A DNA stretch of 64,000 nt from Bacillota bacterium. GTDB lineage: Bacteria > Bacillota > Clostridia > Acetivibrionales > DSM-1351. The notes under the pieces are model-generated. The model did no database searches. It was not told the origin of the DNA and was given only the letters and a program-made list of their open reading frames with translations. The position numbers were made by a program, and so were the translations under genes. The stretch spans positions 10,550 to 74,549 of the forward strand of contig JAEZUC010000094.1 of the NCBI GenBank assembly GCA_023443515.1, written 5' to 3'. This document shows positions 29,268 to 43,100 of the stretch, piece by piece (the first letter of the stretch is position 1; each line of letters opens with the position of its first letter).

Positions 29268-30539
29268 TTATTGGTTTGGCATTATAAAGTCCGCGAAAAG
29301 GTGCCTTGTTCCCGTTTCATCAAACACTTGGTTATATCTCTCAATCTGTTCCTGCACCGGAGTTTTTTTAGTTTCAAAAACTGACTTCAACATTTCCAAA
29401 GCTTCCTTCATTTGCTCAAGTGATGGCTTGTCACCTGTCTTATCCAGTTCTTCCTGCAACCTCTGGATTCTTCTGTATGGTTCTATTACACCCTTTTGAT
29501 ATTCTTCGTTATCCCAGTTTTTGTTTTTGGTGCAGACAGCTATTGCAAGGCACCTTGTAACTACTGTAGACTCAGGTATATTTTCATTTCTGCCGGATGT
29601 ATTGTTATTAATTATTTTTCGGAACTTTTCTATATCCTCAGACTTATCATATGAAAACGCCTTTATATCGGGTATGTTCTTTACGGCAAGATTCGCAAGA
29701 ACTGTCTTTGGCCCGATTTCCATTACGGTCCTTACACCGCTTTCATAAAGAAATTTCATTGTAGATTCCCATTGTACAGGCTGAACCAATTGTTCTGTAA
29801 GCAAGTCTGCTAATATGTCTTTGCTTTTGTGCGGTAAACCGGTTACGTTAGAAATAACCGTACCCTTAAAATCACCACAAGGATAACTCTCCAATACCTC
29901 TCTGAACTTTCCTTTTATAGTTTCCATTAACGGGCTATGAAACGGAGCACTTACTTTCAGCGGAACAACCATGGCATTAATACTCTTGAGCTCAAGGGAA
30001 AGCTTTTCAACTGCACTTTTATGTCCGGAAATTACAATCTGATCCGGAGAATTATAGTTTGAAATAACAACTATACTATTATCATTTGAATATTCCTCAC
30101 ATTTTGCCTTCAAAACATTTTTATCGATTCCGCTAACTGCAGCCATTGCTCCAACGCCCGAAGCTGCCGCCTCCTGCATAAGCCGTCCTCTTTCCCTGAC
30201 TATTTTTACAGAATCAGCAAAGCTGAATATTCCGGCACTGGCAAGAGCTGATAACTCTCCAAGGCTATGCCCTGCATAATATGTAGGCAATATTCCGAAT
30301 TCCTTCATGTAAACCTCATATGCAGCGACACTGCAAGTCAGTATTGCAGGTTGTGCATTTTCAGTTTTAGTCAGTTCATCAAGACTCCCGCTGAAGCACA
30401 GTTCCTTTAAGTCAAAGCCTAAAGCATCATTAGCCTCATGAAATATGTGTTTTGCAACTGAATAGTTATCATATAGTTTTTTTCCCATGCCTTCATATTG
30501 AGAGCCCTGTCCCGGAAATAACAAAGTAATGTTTTTCAT
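29268..30539 (-). CDS. Trans-acting malonyl-CoA:ACP transacylase with C-terminal extension
   Basis: A 423-residue FabD-like acyltransferase that loads malonyl onto the ACPs of the AT-less modules. It opens with LLFPGQGSQYEGMG, has the nucleophile Ser92 in GHSLGEL, the malonyl-binding Arg in VRERGRLMQ and the catalytic His in APFHSPLM, a set typical of malonyl-specific enzymes. Residues from about 310 to the end form an extension of about 110 residues beyond the FabD core, predicted partly coiled coil (RRIQRLQEELD), of unknown role. I recall similar tails on some trans-ATs of Bacilli and Clostridia. The ATG directly follows the TAA stop of the P5 gene, with AAAGGATG as ribosome site inside that gene, so the two are translationally coupled. 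Confidence 0.93.
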   Translation of the reverse strand: MKNITLLFPGQGSQYEGMGKKLYDNYSVAKHIFHEANDALGFDLKELCFSGSLDELTKTENAQPAILTCSVAAYEVYMKEFGILPTYYAGHSLGELSALASAGIFSFADSVKIVRERGRLMQEAAASGVGAMAAVSGIDKNVLKAKCEEYSNDNSIVVISNYNSPDQIVISGHKSAVEKLSLELKSINAMVVPLKVSAPFHSPLMETIKGKFREVLESYPCGDFKGTVISNVTGLPHKSKDILADLLTEQLVQPVQWESTMKFLYESGVRTVMEIGPKTVLANLAVKNIPDIKAFSYDKSEDIEKFRKIINNNTSGRNENIPESTVVTRCLAIAVCTKNKNWDNEEYQKGVIEPYRRIQRLQEELDKTGDKPSLEQMKEALEMLKSVFETKKTPVQEQIERYNQVFDETGTRHLFADFIMPNQ

Positions 30540-31109
30540 TTAAATCATCCTTTCAAATACAATATTAATTAAATTTACATACTTGCCTATCAATTCTTCA
30601 ATTTTGTGTTTTTGTACTCTTGCTGCATTATACTCTGTAGTAAGAGAAATAACGTTTTTATCAATTTCGGGGTTTATGATAATATCGTATATCCTGTAAT
30701 CTGCCATACCCCTAGAGTTTTCACTGCTAAACAGCATTAGTGCAGTGTCTTTTTCTTTAATTGGAGTGACGGTTTTCAACCTATCGGTATCAAATGAATT
30801 TTGTGTATCTTCACACAAGCCGCTCACTAATGCGAACAAGCTGTCCAATTCGTCAACTTCACCTAAATTCACAGCTAAAGGAAGAATCCTGTTTTCGTTA
30901 TCCGTTATTGTATGAACAACTATCCTCTCTTCTTCAGTAACCTGGTAAAGAAGATAGAAATATAAAGCTAACAGTATTTCCTTAATTCCTTGTCCCGAGT
31001 CTGAATAGAAGTTGGTAATTTTATTACTCAAATCACTTGTAAAGGAATATTTGAAAGCTCTACTTTCATACTGTTCATACATACTGCCAGTAAAATAGTC
31101 TTGGGGTAG
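30540..31109 (-). other. Half-condensation tail of P5 (last 189 residues)
   Basis: After the last PCP the protein continues from LPQDYF for 189 residues. LPQDYF aligns with the LPxDYxRP motif that opens the C-terminal lobe of full condensation domains, and the following YLLYQ region matches the 'AYNILLSKY' helix. The N-terminal lobe and HHxxxDG are absent. The same kind of tail ends P1 and P3. Confidence 0.7.
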
Positions 31110-34100
31110 TCGGGTTGACTCAAGCTCCAATTTATTAACGGCCGTTTTGTCATCATGAGATATAAATTCCGAGAGCTTTGCTATAGTATTGTGTATGAAA
31201 AGTTTTGAAACATTAATTTTACCCGGATAGTATTTTTCCAGTTCTTCATGCATTCTTACCAGTAAAATTGAGTTTCCTCCAAGTTGAAAAAAGCTGTCAT
31301 TTATGCCTATCCTATCACATTTGAGTATACTTTTCCATATTCTTGCTATTTTCTTCTCTATCTCCGAATTAGCTTCCTTATACTCTGAATCAATATTGGG
31401 ACGGGCTGTTCCAGCAGCGGGCAAAGCTCTACGGTCTACTTTTCCATTGGGTGTCAACGGTATTAAAGCTAGTCTGACATATATACCCGGAATCATATAC
31501 TCCGGCAAAGCCCTGCCTATGTGTTGCATTATTTCAGAAACAGTTATTTCCTCAGCTGATACATAGTAGCAGATGAGCTGTTTGTTTGAGAACTCATCCT
31601 CTTTCGCTATTACAACACATTCATTAATCTGGTTATGTTTTAATATGCATTTTTCAATTTCATCTAATTCAATTCTGTAACCCCTGATTTTTACCTGATT
31701 ATCTATTCTGCCCATAAAAGCTATGCTTCCGTCAGGCATCCACTTTGCAAGATCCCCTGTTTTGTACAGCCTTTTTCCGGGAACCAGTTCACTGGAAACA
31801 AATTTTTCTTTTGTCAGCTCCGGTCTGTTCAGATACCCTCTTGCCAAGCTGTCTCCACCAATGCATACCTCTCCGGCAACACCTATGGGTTGAAGGTTAT
31901 CTCCATTCATAATTAGTATTTGCGTGTTTGCAATTGGGCCACCGATGCTTACACAGGATTCCTCCGTCAAGTCCTTTATAGCTGACCAAACCGTGGTTTC
32001 TGTAGGCCCGTACATATTATATATTTTACCTTTGAATACTTTTCTCAACTCACGGAGCAATGTTTCCGGAAACGCTTCGCCACCAATCATGACTTGTTTT
32101 ACACTATTAAAACAGCTTAGGTTTTTAAGTTCATTCATCAGTATCTGAAGTGTGGAGGGTGTCATCTGCAACATATCTATGTTTTTATCGGTAATCAATC
32201 CTCTTAAAAGTCCCGGATCTTTCTGATGATCTTCATCCGCAATCACTACCTTTAATCCATAGCACAGTGGTAACAGGGTTTCCAGAACAAAAATATCAAA
32301 GGATATAGTAGTCAGAGCCAGTATGGAATTTCCTTTTTCCATTCTTATTTTATCTGTTACTCCCGTCATAAAGTTGCATACTGCATCATGACTTATCATA
32401 ACTCCCTTGGGTTTTCCTGTTGAACCTGATGTATACAGTACATATGCTAAATCCTTTGGATTATTTATGTTTGGCAGATTTTCTCCGCTTTTTTGATTTA
32501 TGCTCCCATGGGCAAGGTCTATAACTTCCCCGTGAAAACTGATTCCTGAATCGAGATTACTATTTGCAAGCAGGATATGTGCGTTACTATCCTCCAAAAT
32601 AAATCTTATACGTTCTTCAGGATATTCAGGGTCTAGAGGAAGGTAAGCGGCACCTGATTTAAGAACACCCAGTATTGCAGCAAGCATTTCTACTGACCTT
32701 GATACCAGTATTGCAACAAGGCTGTCTCTTTGGACACCTCTATCTCTTAGAACTTCTGCAATTCTATTTGCTCTGGTGTTTAAGTCCATGTACGTTATTT
32801 CTTCACTATTGCAAATGGCTGCGATAAAATCAGGATTTTTTGTAACCTGTTCTTCAAATAGTTCATGAATCGTTTTGTTTTTTGGATAATCTGCTTTCGT
32901 ATTATTAAACTCATACAGAATCTGTCTCTTTTCAGTGTCGCTTAATAAACTTACTTCCGTTATGGGTGTATCAAGGTTTAAGGTTAATGCCTTAATAATA
33001 TTTGAAAGATGTCTCGCCATTCTCACAATCGTTTCTTTTCTAAACAACCTTGTACAGTATTCCATAATGAAAATAAGCTTCCCGTCGTCCTCCTTGACTT
33101 CAACCGTAATATCGAATTTAGATGTTCGGTTATCCGTTCCGTAAGGCATCATTGACAGTCCGTCCACTACCCTCTCGGATATATTCATGTTTTGCATGAT
33201 GAACATTGTGTCAAACAAAGGATTTCTGCTTAAGTCTCTATTTAAATTCAATTTATTTATGAGCTCATCGAATTGATATAATTGGTTTTCGTACACCTGT
33301 ATTGTATTTTCTTTCACATCCTTAAGGAACATTCCCAACGTCTTATTTCCATCTACGTCATTTCTCATGGCAATAGTATTTGCGAACATGCCAACCACAT
33401 TTTCCAATTCTGTTTGGACTCTTCCTGCAATGGGTGAACCAACTATAATATCAGACTGTCCGGAGTATTTTGACAAAAGAATATTGTATGCAGCAAACAG
33501 TAGCATAAACAAGGTCGTCCCGGTTTTATTTGCTGTTTCCTTTAGCAACTGTAAAAGTTCAGCATCAAGCTCGAAGCTTACAGTATCTCCTTCAAAACTT
33601 TGTGTAGAAGGTCTTGTATAATCAGTAGGAAGGTTAAGCAAAGGCAATTCACCCTTAAAGTAATCCAGCCAGAACTCTTCTTGTTTCTTTATAATATCTG
33701 TTTTCAGAAGTTCATTCTGCCAGGTTGAAAACTCCTTATACTGTACTTTTAGCTCAGGTAATGCCTTTTCACAGTATATGTCAATAAACTCATTCACCAG
33801 TATTCCTATTGATGTAGCATCTGAAATAATGTGATGAATATCATATAACAAAATATGCTTATCAACAGCAATTTTAATCAGAGCTACCCTCAGCAGAGGA
33901 GCTTTGGATAAATCAAAGGGCTTTACAAACTTTTTAAATATTTCTTTTATCTCGTCTGTGCTATCCTTCGTTTCAGGTACTTTTGCCACTTCAAAATATG
34001 TTACCTTTAAGTCAATTTTATCCTTAACTATCTGAACCAATTCTCCATTGACAATACTAAAAGCAGTTCTTAATGCTTCGTGCCTCTGAACCAGTTTATT

Positions 34101-37100
34101 AAAGGCCCTTTCAACCTTCTCTTTGTCCAGTACTCCATTGATTATTGCCGCACCGGGAATATTGTATGTAGTCTTTGCATCTTCAATCTGATTAAGTATA
34201 AACAAACGTTTTTGAGCAGAAGATGCAGGATAGTTTTCTTTTTTGCCAACGGGCTTTATGGGTTTGTAGTTTTCTTTGACAGAGTCCGTAATAAGTTTTG
34301 CCAGTTCACGAATTGTAGGGTAGCTGAACACTTCTCCCAGTTTGACTTCAACCCGGAATGCTCTGTGTATCCTGGATACTAGTGAAGTAGCTTTTAGTGA
34401 ATGTCCTCCCAATTCGAAGAAATTTTCATTCACGCCTATTTTTCCTACTCCGAGAATCTCGCTCCAAATCTCAGCCATTCTTTCCTCTACTTGGTTTGTG
34501 GGAGGTTCATATGCTGCTTCTGCCTTCACATCAACATTTATGAGAGACAGGGCTTTCCTGTCAACTTTTCCGTTTGGTGTATGAGGAATACTTTCCAAAG
34601 GGTAAAGTAGCGAAGGGATCATGTAATCCGGAAGTTTACTCTTTAACATTAACTTAACCTGCTTGTTATCTATGACCTCTTCATTCTCAGGTACATAAAA
34701 TACAACTATAGTGTTTTCCCGGTTTGGTTTTTCCAGAACTATTGCTACACATTCTCTGATACCATTCAAACCGCCAACTACAGATTCAATCTCTGTTAAT
34801 TCTATACGCATACCACGAATTTTGACCTGGGTATCTTTTCTTCCAAGGTGTTCTATAGCACCGCTGGGTAACAATCTGGCAAGATCACCGCTTTTGTAGG
34901 CAATAACCTCTCCCGTTTCGGGATTCCTTTCAAATTGATGGTTTGTATTTTTGTCCGGATTCCAATACCCTTGTGACAGATAGTGACTGTAATAAACCAA
35001 CTCTCCACACTCATATATACCCGCAGCCTTATTATCATCTCTTAGCAGTTGTATGCTGACTCCATCCAATTCATAGCCTATAGGCACAGTTGGTGTATTC
35101 ACTTGGGTATTTTTATCTGCCAGATAGAAGGCTGCAACTAATATTTCCGAGGCACCGAACAAATTTACAAATATACAGTCGTCGCTGAAATGTACTTTAT
35201 ATTCCTCTATATCACTGCTATATACCACCTCACCCCCCAAAATAATGAGCCTCGTATCAGAAATACGTCTTGTTTTGTCAAGTGACTTGATAAAATACCT
35301 GTAAATTGAAGGGACTGTATGGAGTATTGATATACTGTTTTCCTCAATCCAATTGGACATATTTTCAATACTGCCCTTGGCTTTAAGGTCGTATGGGTAT
35401 ATTCCTGCACCATTGAGAAGTGCACTGAAGATATCAATAGCAGCGACTGTATGACAATATGAGGTTGTTAGTCCCAGCCTGTCAGTATGGTTAATTAAAA
35501 GCTCTTGTGCATAGTTCCCCACAAGTTCCATTATGTTTTTGTGGCTTTGCATTACTCCTTTTGGCTTTCCGGTAGTACCTGACGTATATAGTATGTAAGC
35601 AGTCTGCTCAGGTTCAATAGCTATTTTCGGATTATTTGCAGGAGAAATAAAATCAGCTTTATCAACATTGACAAGATAAACGTTCCTGTTCAAAATATGG
35701 ACTAATTTCTCTGCATATTTCAGGTTTTTATTATTTGTTATAAGGATTTCGGCCTCTGAATCCTTAAATATATCAACCAGTCTTTCCTCCGGATATGCAG
35801 GATCGAGTGGTACATAAATCCTTCCGGCCTTCAGAACTCCCAGTATTCCGATTATCATATCAGCGCCGTGTTCAAATAATAATATAACCCTGTCATCTCT
35901 TTTTGATTTTTCAAGGATAATATTCGCAATATTATTGGCACTGTCATTCAATTCTCCATATGTAACAAGCCTGTCTTGAGTCTTTACTGCTATACTTTCC
36001 CTGTGCTCCTCTACTTGCTTTTCAATGCTTTCCACTAGAGTTTTGTGTACTTTTATTGTGCCATTTTTCTCCAGCTTATTATCCTTTAGAACTGTGGTAT
36101 TGCTTTTATTTACTATGGATTCCCTACTGAATATATAATAGTCACTTATTATTTTCTCAGGCTCATCGGCAATAATACTCAGCAGTTTGACATACTCACC
36201 CATAATATATTCTATAGTCGAGCTTTTAAAAAGGCTGGTTCTGTAATTGCAGTAAAATTTCAACCTGTCGTCTGTTTCACTTGCATATAAAACAATATCA
36301 AACTTGGCTACATTGTTCTTTACCTCATAGGGAAACACATTAAAATCTGTTTCTTCTGACATGTAATTATTGTCAGAATCATTCATGTTGTAAAAATTCA
36401 ATACCGTGTCAAACAAGGGATTCCTGCTTAGATTTCTCGTTATTCCAAGCATGTCCAGCAGCAATTCAAACTGAAAATCCTGGTTTTCAAAGGCTTTTAA
36501 TGAATTTTTCCTTACTTCCTGAAGAAAATCCACGAATGTTCTGCTTTTTTCAGGGTTACTTCTGAGTGCAATAGTATTTATGAACATCCCCACTGTATTC
36601 TGTATATCTGCGTGTTTTCTTCCTGCCGAAGGAACACCGACTATGATATCATCCTGCCCGGTTAGTTTTGAAAGAAGTACATTATATGAAGAAAGCAGAA
36701 TCATAAACATGGTTGTGTTGCTTTCCGATGCTAAGTTTCTGATTTTTGATGTTGTAAATTCATCAATTTCAAATTCATATACTTCGCCCTTAAAGTCCAT
36801 TATGGGTGGTCTGGGATAGTCTATGGGCAGATTCAACACAGGTATCTCACCCTTAAAGGTTTCAAGCCAGTAGCTTTCCTGAACTTTCATTATTTCTGAC
36901 TTAAGAAGCTTGTTCTGCCATACAGAAAAGTCCTTATATTGAATTTTTACAGGAGGAAGCTCCTTACCTTTATAAAGTGCAAACAAATCTTTCATAAGAA
37001 TATTAACGGATGTACCGTCAGATATTATATGATGCATATCCATTATCACAGCACACTTTTTTCCCTCCAGGGGTATCAGGCCTACTCTTATTAGTGGAGC

Positions 37101-40100
37101 TTTGCTAAGATCAAAGGGACGTATGAAACTTGTTATACGGTCATCCAACCCATCTGCTCCATCATAATTATTCTTAATTAATTCAAGACCGAATTCAACA
37201 TCCTTGTGAACCAGCTGGCACGGCTCCCCATCTACAACCTCGAAGGAAGTCCTTAATATTTCATGCCTCTGCAATAGTTCCTTTGCAGCACTTTCAAGCT
37301 TTCCGACATCCAAGTTTCCTTCTATTACAACTGCTCCGTATATATTGTAGCTGGTTTGAGTATCTTCAATCTGATTGAGTATAAACATTCTTCTCTGGGC
37401 TTGAGACATTGGATAATGTTCCCGTTCCGGCTGAACTTCTATTACATCATATACTGCTTTATTTTCCTCCTGAATTATATAATTTGCTAGTTGTCTTATT
37501 GTGCACATGGTGAAAATGTTGGTAAGTGATACTTCTGTATTAAACTCCTTATTTATGCGTAAGGACAGTATCATTGCACTTAGTGAATTACCACCAAGAT
37601 CAAAAAAGTTCTCATTTACTCCTACAATATCTGTATTTAGTATCTCCTTGAATATATCAGCTAATTTTTCCTCTAACTCATTTTGAGGTTTCTGTTGTTC
37701 GGTTTCGATCAAGGAAATTCTGTCAGGTTCCGGTAAGGCCTTTCGGTTAATTTTGCCGTTAGGGGTCAGAGGCATGGCTTCTATTTGTACAAAATGGGAC
37801 GGAATCATATAACCGGGCAGTGATTTTTGCAAGTAGTCTTTTAATTCAGTTATGGATAGTCCGGCATCTGATACAATATAAGCACATATGTATTTTCCGC
37901 CTATACCATCCTCCTTGGCAATAACAACTGCCTCTCTGATTGCAGGATGGCACAGAACTGCTGCCTCAATTTCACCCATTTCGATTCTGTATCCTCTTAT
38001 TTTAACCTGAGTGTCTATTCTTCCTATAAATTCAACATTGCCCTCTTTATTCCATTTTGCCAGATCGCCTGTACGGTATACTCTTGTGCCGGGTATATCT
38101 GAACACTCAATAAATTTGTCTTTGGTCAGCTCCGGATCATTATAATATCCCCTTGCAACTCCTGCTCCCCCAATGCACAACTCTCCTACCATTCCTTGTG
38201 GAACAAGTTTTTGATTTTTATCTAAAATGTAAATCTTAAAATTATCTATGGGTTTTCCTATGGGGACAACCATTTCCGGTTCCACTGTATTATTATCAAT
38301 TACGTAATAAGTGGCAATATCCGTACATTCAGTTGGGCCATAAGCATTAACAATCTCAGCTCTGCATTCCTCAGTTTTTATCCAAGGTAACAGTTTTCCC
38401 AGGTTTATCGGGTCCCCTCCCAGAAAAATTCTCGATAAGGATTGAAGTCTTATAAATCCTGAATCTTCATTAAAGTCAATCAGCGGATAGAATGCACTGG
38501 AAGCACAATTTATAATTGTTACCTGCTCTTTTCTTATTAAATCTGACATATTCTCGTAATTATACAAGCCGGGCGAGAAAATACAAAGACGACCACCGGT
38601 AATCAGCGTGCTGAAGATATTCAACTGTGCCAAATCAAAGCTCACAGGAGCAATAAGCAAATTGCAGTCTTTTTCACAGATACCGAATTCTCTGATACTC
38701 CAATTTAGTAAATTCATAAACGAATGACTTTTTACCATTACTCCCTTTGGGTTCCCGGTTGAACCCGAAGTATATATTACATACAGCAGTCTTTCAGGGT
38801 TATACTCTATGTCCAAATTTGTAATCGGCAGGTTGTTATTATCCAGCACTTCACTCACAGCTATTGCATAGGCATTTTCAAGGTGCAGCTGCTGAATTTT
38901 CTCACCGGTGAGCAGTATGGCGGTATTTGAGTTATTAATAAGAAAATCTATTCTGTCTTTTGGGTAATCAGGGTCAATGGGCAGATAGGCTCCTCCTGCC
39001 TTCAGTATTCCCATGATGCCTATGATGAGCTCCATTGAGCGTTCAACCATAATTCCAACTACAGAATCTTCTTTGACACCTTTTTCTATCAGATACCACG
39101 CAATCCTGTTTGACTTTTCGTTTAATTCACTATACGTTAATTGTTTTCCTTCAAATATCAATGCAATATTCTGAGGAGTTTTCTGAGCCTGTCCTTCAAA
39201 AAGCTGATGTATTCCACTATAAAACGGGTACTCATGTTCAGTATTATTAAGGTCGAATAAGAGATGTCTTTTTTCTTCCATTGTCAGCATATCTATATCT
39301 GATAGCCTTATTTCAGGATTCAAAACGACTTGCTCCAGTATTTTAGTAAAATGTCGAGTAATTTTTTCCGCGGTTTCTCTCTTAAACAGTTTTGTACAGT
39401 ATTCAAGAGAGAAGTGTATTACTAGCCCATCGTCAAAAGCATTTAATGAAAGATCAAATTTAGTCTGTCCATTGCTGATATCATAGGGATATAGTTTCAG
39501 GTTTTCTAACTCTATTTCCTCAATATCATTGTTGAAGGAAAACATTGTATCAAATACAGGATTTCTGCTTGTATCTCTGTGTAAATTCAAATTATCAACA
39601 AGTTCTTCAAACTGATAATCCTGATTATCATATGCCTCCAGACAACTTTCCTTAACCTTTTCCAGTAACTCTCTGAACGTACTTTGACTGTCTGTATTAG
39701 TTCTAATAGCAAGTGTATTTACAAACACTCCTACTATTTTCTCCAAGTCAGAATGTGTTCTACCAGAGACAGGCATTCCTACAATAATATCTTCTTGCCC
39801 TGAATACTTTGAGAGCAGTACATTGTATGCAGTGAGTAATACCATAAAGAGGGTTGCTTTTGTACCTTCTGCCATAAGCTCCAATCTTCTCTTGATATTA
39901 TTATCAATATCAAATTCTACTTTATCTCCCTCATAACTCTGAACAGAAGGCCTTGGAAAATCTGTCTGTAAGTTTAACACAGGAATTTCATCTACAAATT
40001 TATCTATCCAGTACTTCTCTTGCTTTAGTACCTCTCCTGACTCAAACATTCTGTTCTGCCACTCAGAAAAGTCCTTATATTGAAATTTCAGTTCAGGCAG

Positions 40101-43100
40101 TTCTTTTCCTTCATATAGTTGTGAGAATTCCGTTATAATAATATTGATAGATAACCCGTCAGCAATTATATGGTGCATATCAACTACCATAACGTGCTTA
40201 CTATCCGACAACCTAATTAAACCTACCCTGAATAACGGTGCTTTTGCCAGGTCAAAGGGTCGTATAAAGCTGCCTATGGCCTTTGACAAGTTATCGTCCG
40301 GCTGTATATGTTCTATTTTAAACTCAGCACCAGCCATAATCCGTTGGACAGGAACTTGTCCATTAAATTCAAAGACTGTCCTGAATGCATCATGGCGATT
40401 TATTAGTTCTGAAAATATTTTTTCCATGTGTGAAACGTCAAGGTTACCTTCTATAATAAACGCTGCAGGCATATTATAGCTGGTGTTTACTTTATCAAAA
40501 TGATTTAATATGAAAAACCTCTTCTGAGCCGAAGACAGGCAATAATAATCTCTTTCCTCTACTGGTTTCAAATTTTTATATAAAGCCTTGCTATTACTGT
40601 CTATATATTTAGCAATACCCTCTATATTTGGAACAGATAGTAAAACACTTATGGGAACTTCTACGTTCAAATCTCTAAAAATCCTGGATGACAGAGTTAT
40701 TGCCTTTAGCGAATGTCCTCCCAGTTCATAAAAGTCATCTTTTATGCCTACTTTTTCTATTTGAAATACATCCTGCCAGATTGGAACCAGTGACTGTTCT
40801 GTGTTGTTTCTTGGTTCTATATATTCTGTCCTCTTCTTTAAGGTACTCTTTGGATTTGGTAACGCGTTTTTATCTAATTTCCCATTTATAGTAAGGGGTA
40901 TTTTTTCAATTTGTACAAAATATGTGGGTATCATGTACTCAGGAATTTTGTCCGATAGATGCTCTCTTAATTGTGTTACACCTAACTTCTCATTTGCTGT
41001 GAAATAAGCACATAAAACCTTATTTTCAGAATCTTCTTTCCTGTCTATTACTACAGCTTCCCTTATATTTTCATGTTTCTGCAGCTGAGCCTCAATTTCA
41101 CCCAGTTCTATTCGGTATCCTCTTATTTTTACCTGACCGTCTTTTCTTCCGATAAATTCAATGTTCCCATCCGACAGCCATCTTCCCAGATCTCCGGTTT
41201 TATACATTTTTTTATCAGTATTAAAAGGATTAGGTATAAAACGTTCCGAAGTCATCTGTTCCCTGTTCAAATATCCTACTCCAACACCTGTACCGGATAT
41301 ATAAACCTCTCCTATACAGCCCCGGGGAATCAGTTCTTGGTTCTCACCTAAAATATAAATTTGAACGTTTGGCATTGGCTTTCCGATAGGTATGATTTTT
41401 GAACCCGCTAAATTGCTGGGATTCAAGGTGTAAAAGGTGGAATCAACACAACACTCGGTCGGCCCGTATACGTTGGTTATTTCAGGAGTATTACCGTCAA
41501 ATCTGCTGTAGAATTTCTCTACAGTTGTATAGTGTAGCGCTTCTCCTCCGATTATAAAGTGTTTGACCTTCATATTTTTTATATCTGAGGACGCATTCAG
41601 GGCAAGCCCTGCCAAATGGTTTGGTGTGCCATCAGATATATCAATTTTGTTCTCAATATAAAACCCTTCAAGCTTTTTGCCGTCAGCTCTCACATCATCA
41701 GGTACTATATACAAACTATGCCCGAACAAAAGAGATATAAATATTTGTTGTACAGAAGCATCAAATACAAAAGGAGCTACAATGGCAACCCTCAATCTAC
41801 CACTATATTTTCTGTATATATTCAGCTCCAGGCCGTTCACAAGGTTTACAACGTTCTCCGAAGTTATCATTACGCCTTTAGGCTCTCCTGTGGAACCTGA
41901 TGTGTATATTACATATACCAGGTCGTCCGCACCTCTTGAAATCAGAGGATTATCACAGGATGAATTATTAAATGCTTCAGAATTTAAATCTATGATAATT
42001 CCGTTATACTCAAGTTCATGAGAATATGTATTCTGAACCAGCACAGCCTTTGCACCACTATCCGCCAGAATGTATTCAATTCTTTTGACAGGGTAGCTTG
42101 GGTCAATTGGCAGGTATGCGCCTCCGGCTTTTAATATCCCCAGTATTCCGACAATGGTATCTACTGATCTGCCGGAAATCAGACCGACTATATCACCTTT
42201 TTTTATTCCTTTTTCAATAAGCATTTCGGCTACTTTGTTTGCTTGAACGTTTAGCTGCTTATATGTCAAACTCTTTTCACTGCACACAACCGCAGTATCC
42301 TCAGGCCTAATAGCTGCCTGTTCTTCAAACATATCAATTATTGTTCTTTTATTTTCAAATTTGTAGTCCGTATTATTAAAGGCATTGAGTAGGGTATCTC
42401 TTTCTTCTTTATTCAGAATGCTGAATAATCCAATGTTTTGATCAGGATTTTTGAGGCATTCCTCCAAGGTTGTCATATAATAGTTATATATTCTTTTTAC
42501 TGTGCTTTCAGTATAAATGGTATCAGAATATTCCAGCGTGAAATCTATTCCAGTTTCACTATGTTTATAAGATATTATAAGATTATGCTTTTTATCTTGG
42601 ACTGTTTTATTGTGGAGATTTCGGGATAGAAAAAGTATATCATAGACATTTTCCTCTATGCCCAGTTCGCTTAGTATTTTTTCCAGTGGATACTCCTGGT
42701 TTTCATAGGCCACAACAACGTCTTCTTTAGTCTTTTTAAGTAATTCCTTATATGATTGATTCCCATTGACCAGATTATGTATGATTATCTCATCATTAAA
42801 AAACAAGTCCTTACTGCTACCCTTATAAACAGGGCTCAAAACGTGCAGACTATTCTTCCCTGAGTACTTATACAGGAAAACCTCAAAAGCAGTGAGAAGA
42901 ATTATAAAGATAGACATTTCAGAGCCTTTGCCTATTTTGATTATTCTATCGGTAATATCAGACTGAACAGTAAAATAAAGCTTTTTATTCAATTCTCTTT
43001 CAGTACTTGTGTTAAAATCCGGTTCAATCATTCTGGTAAGCTCAATATCTGATAGTTGTTTACACCAAAAATCCCTTTGTTCCCTATACTTTTTTGACGA

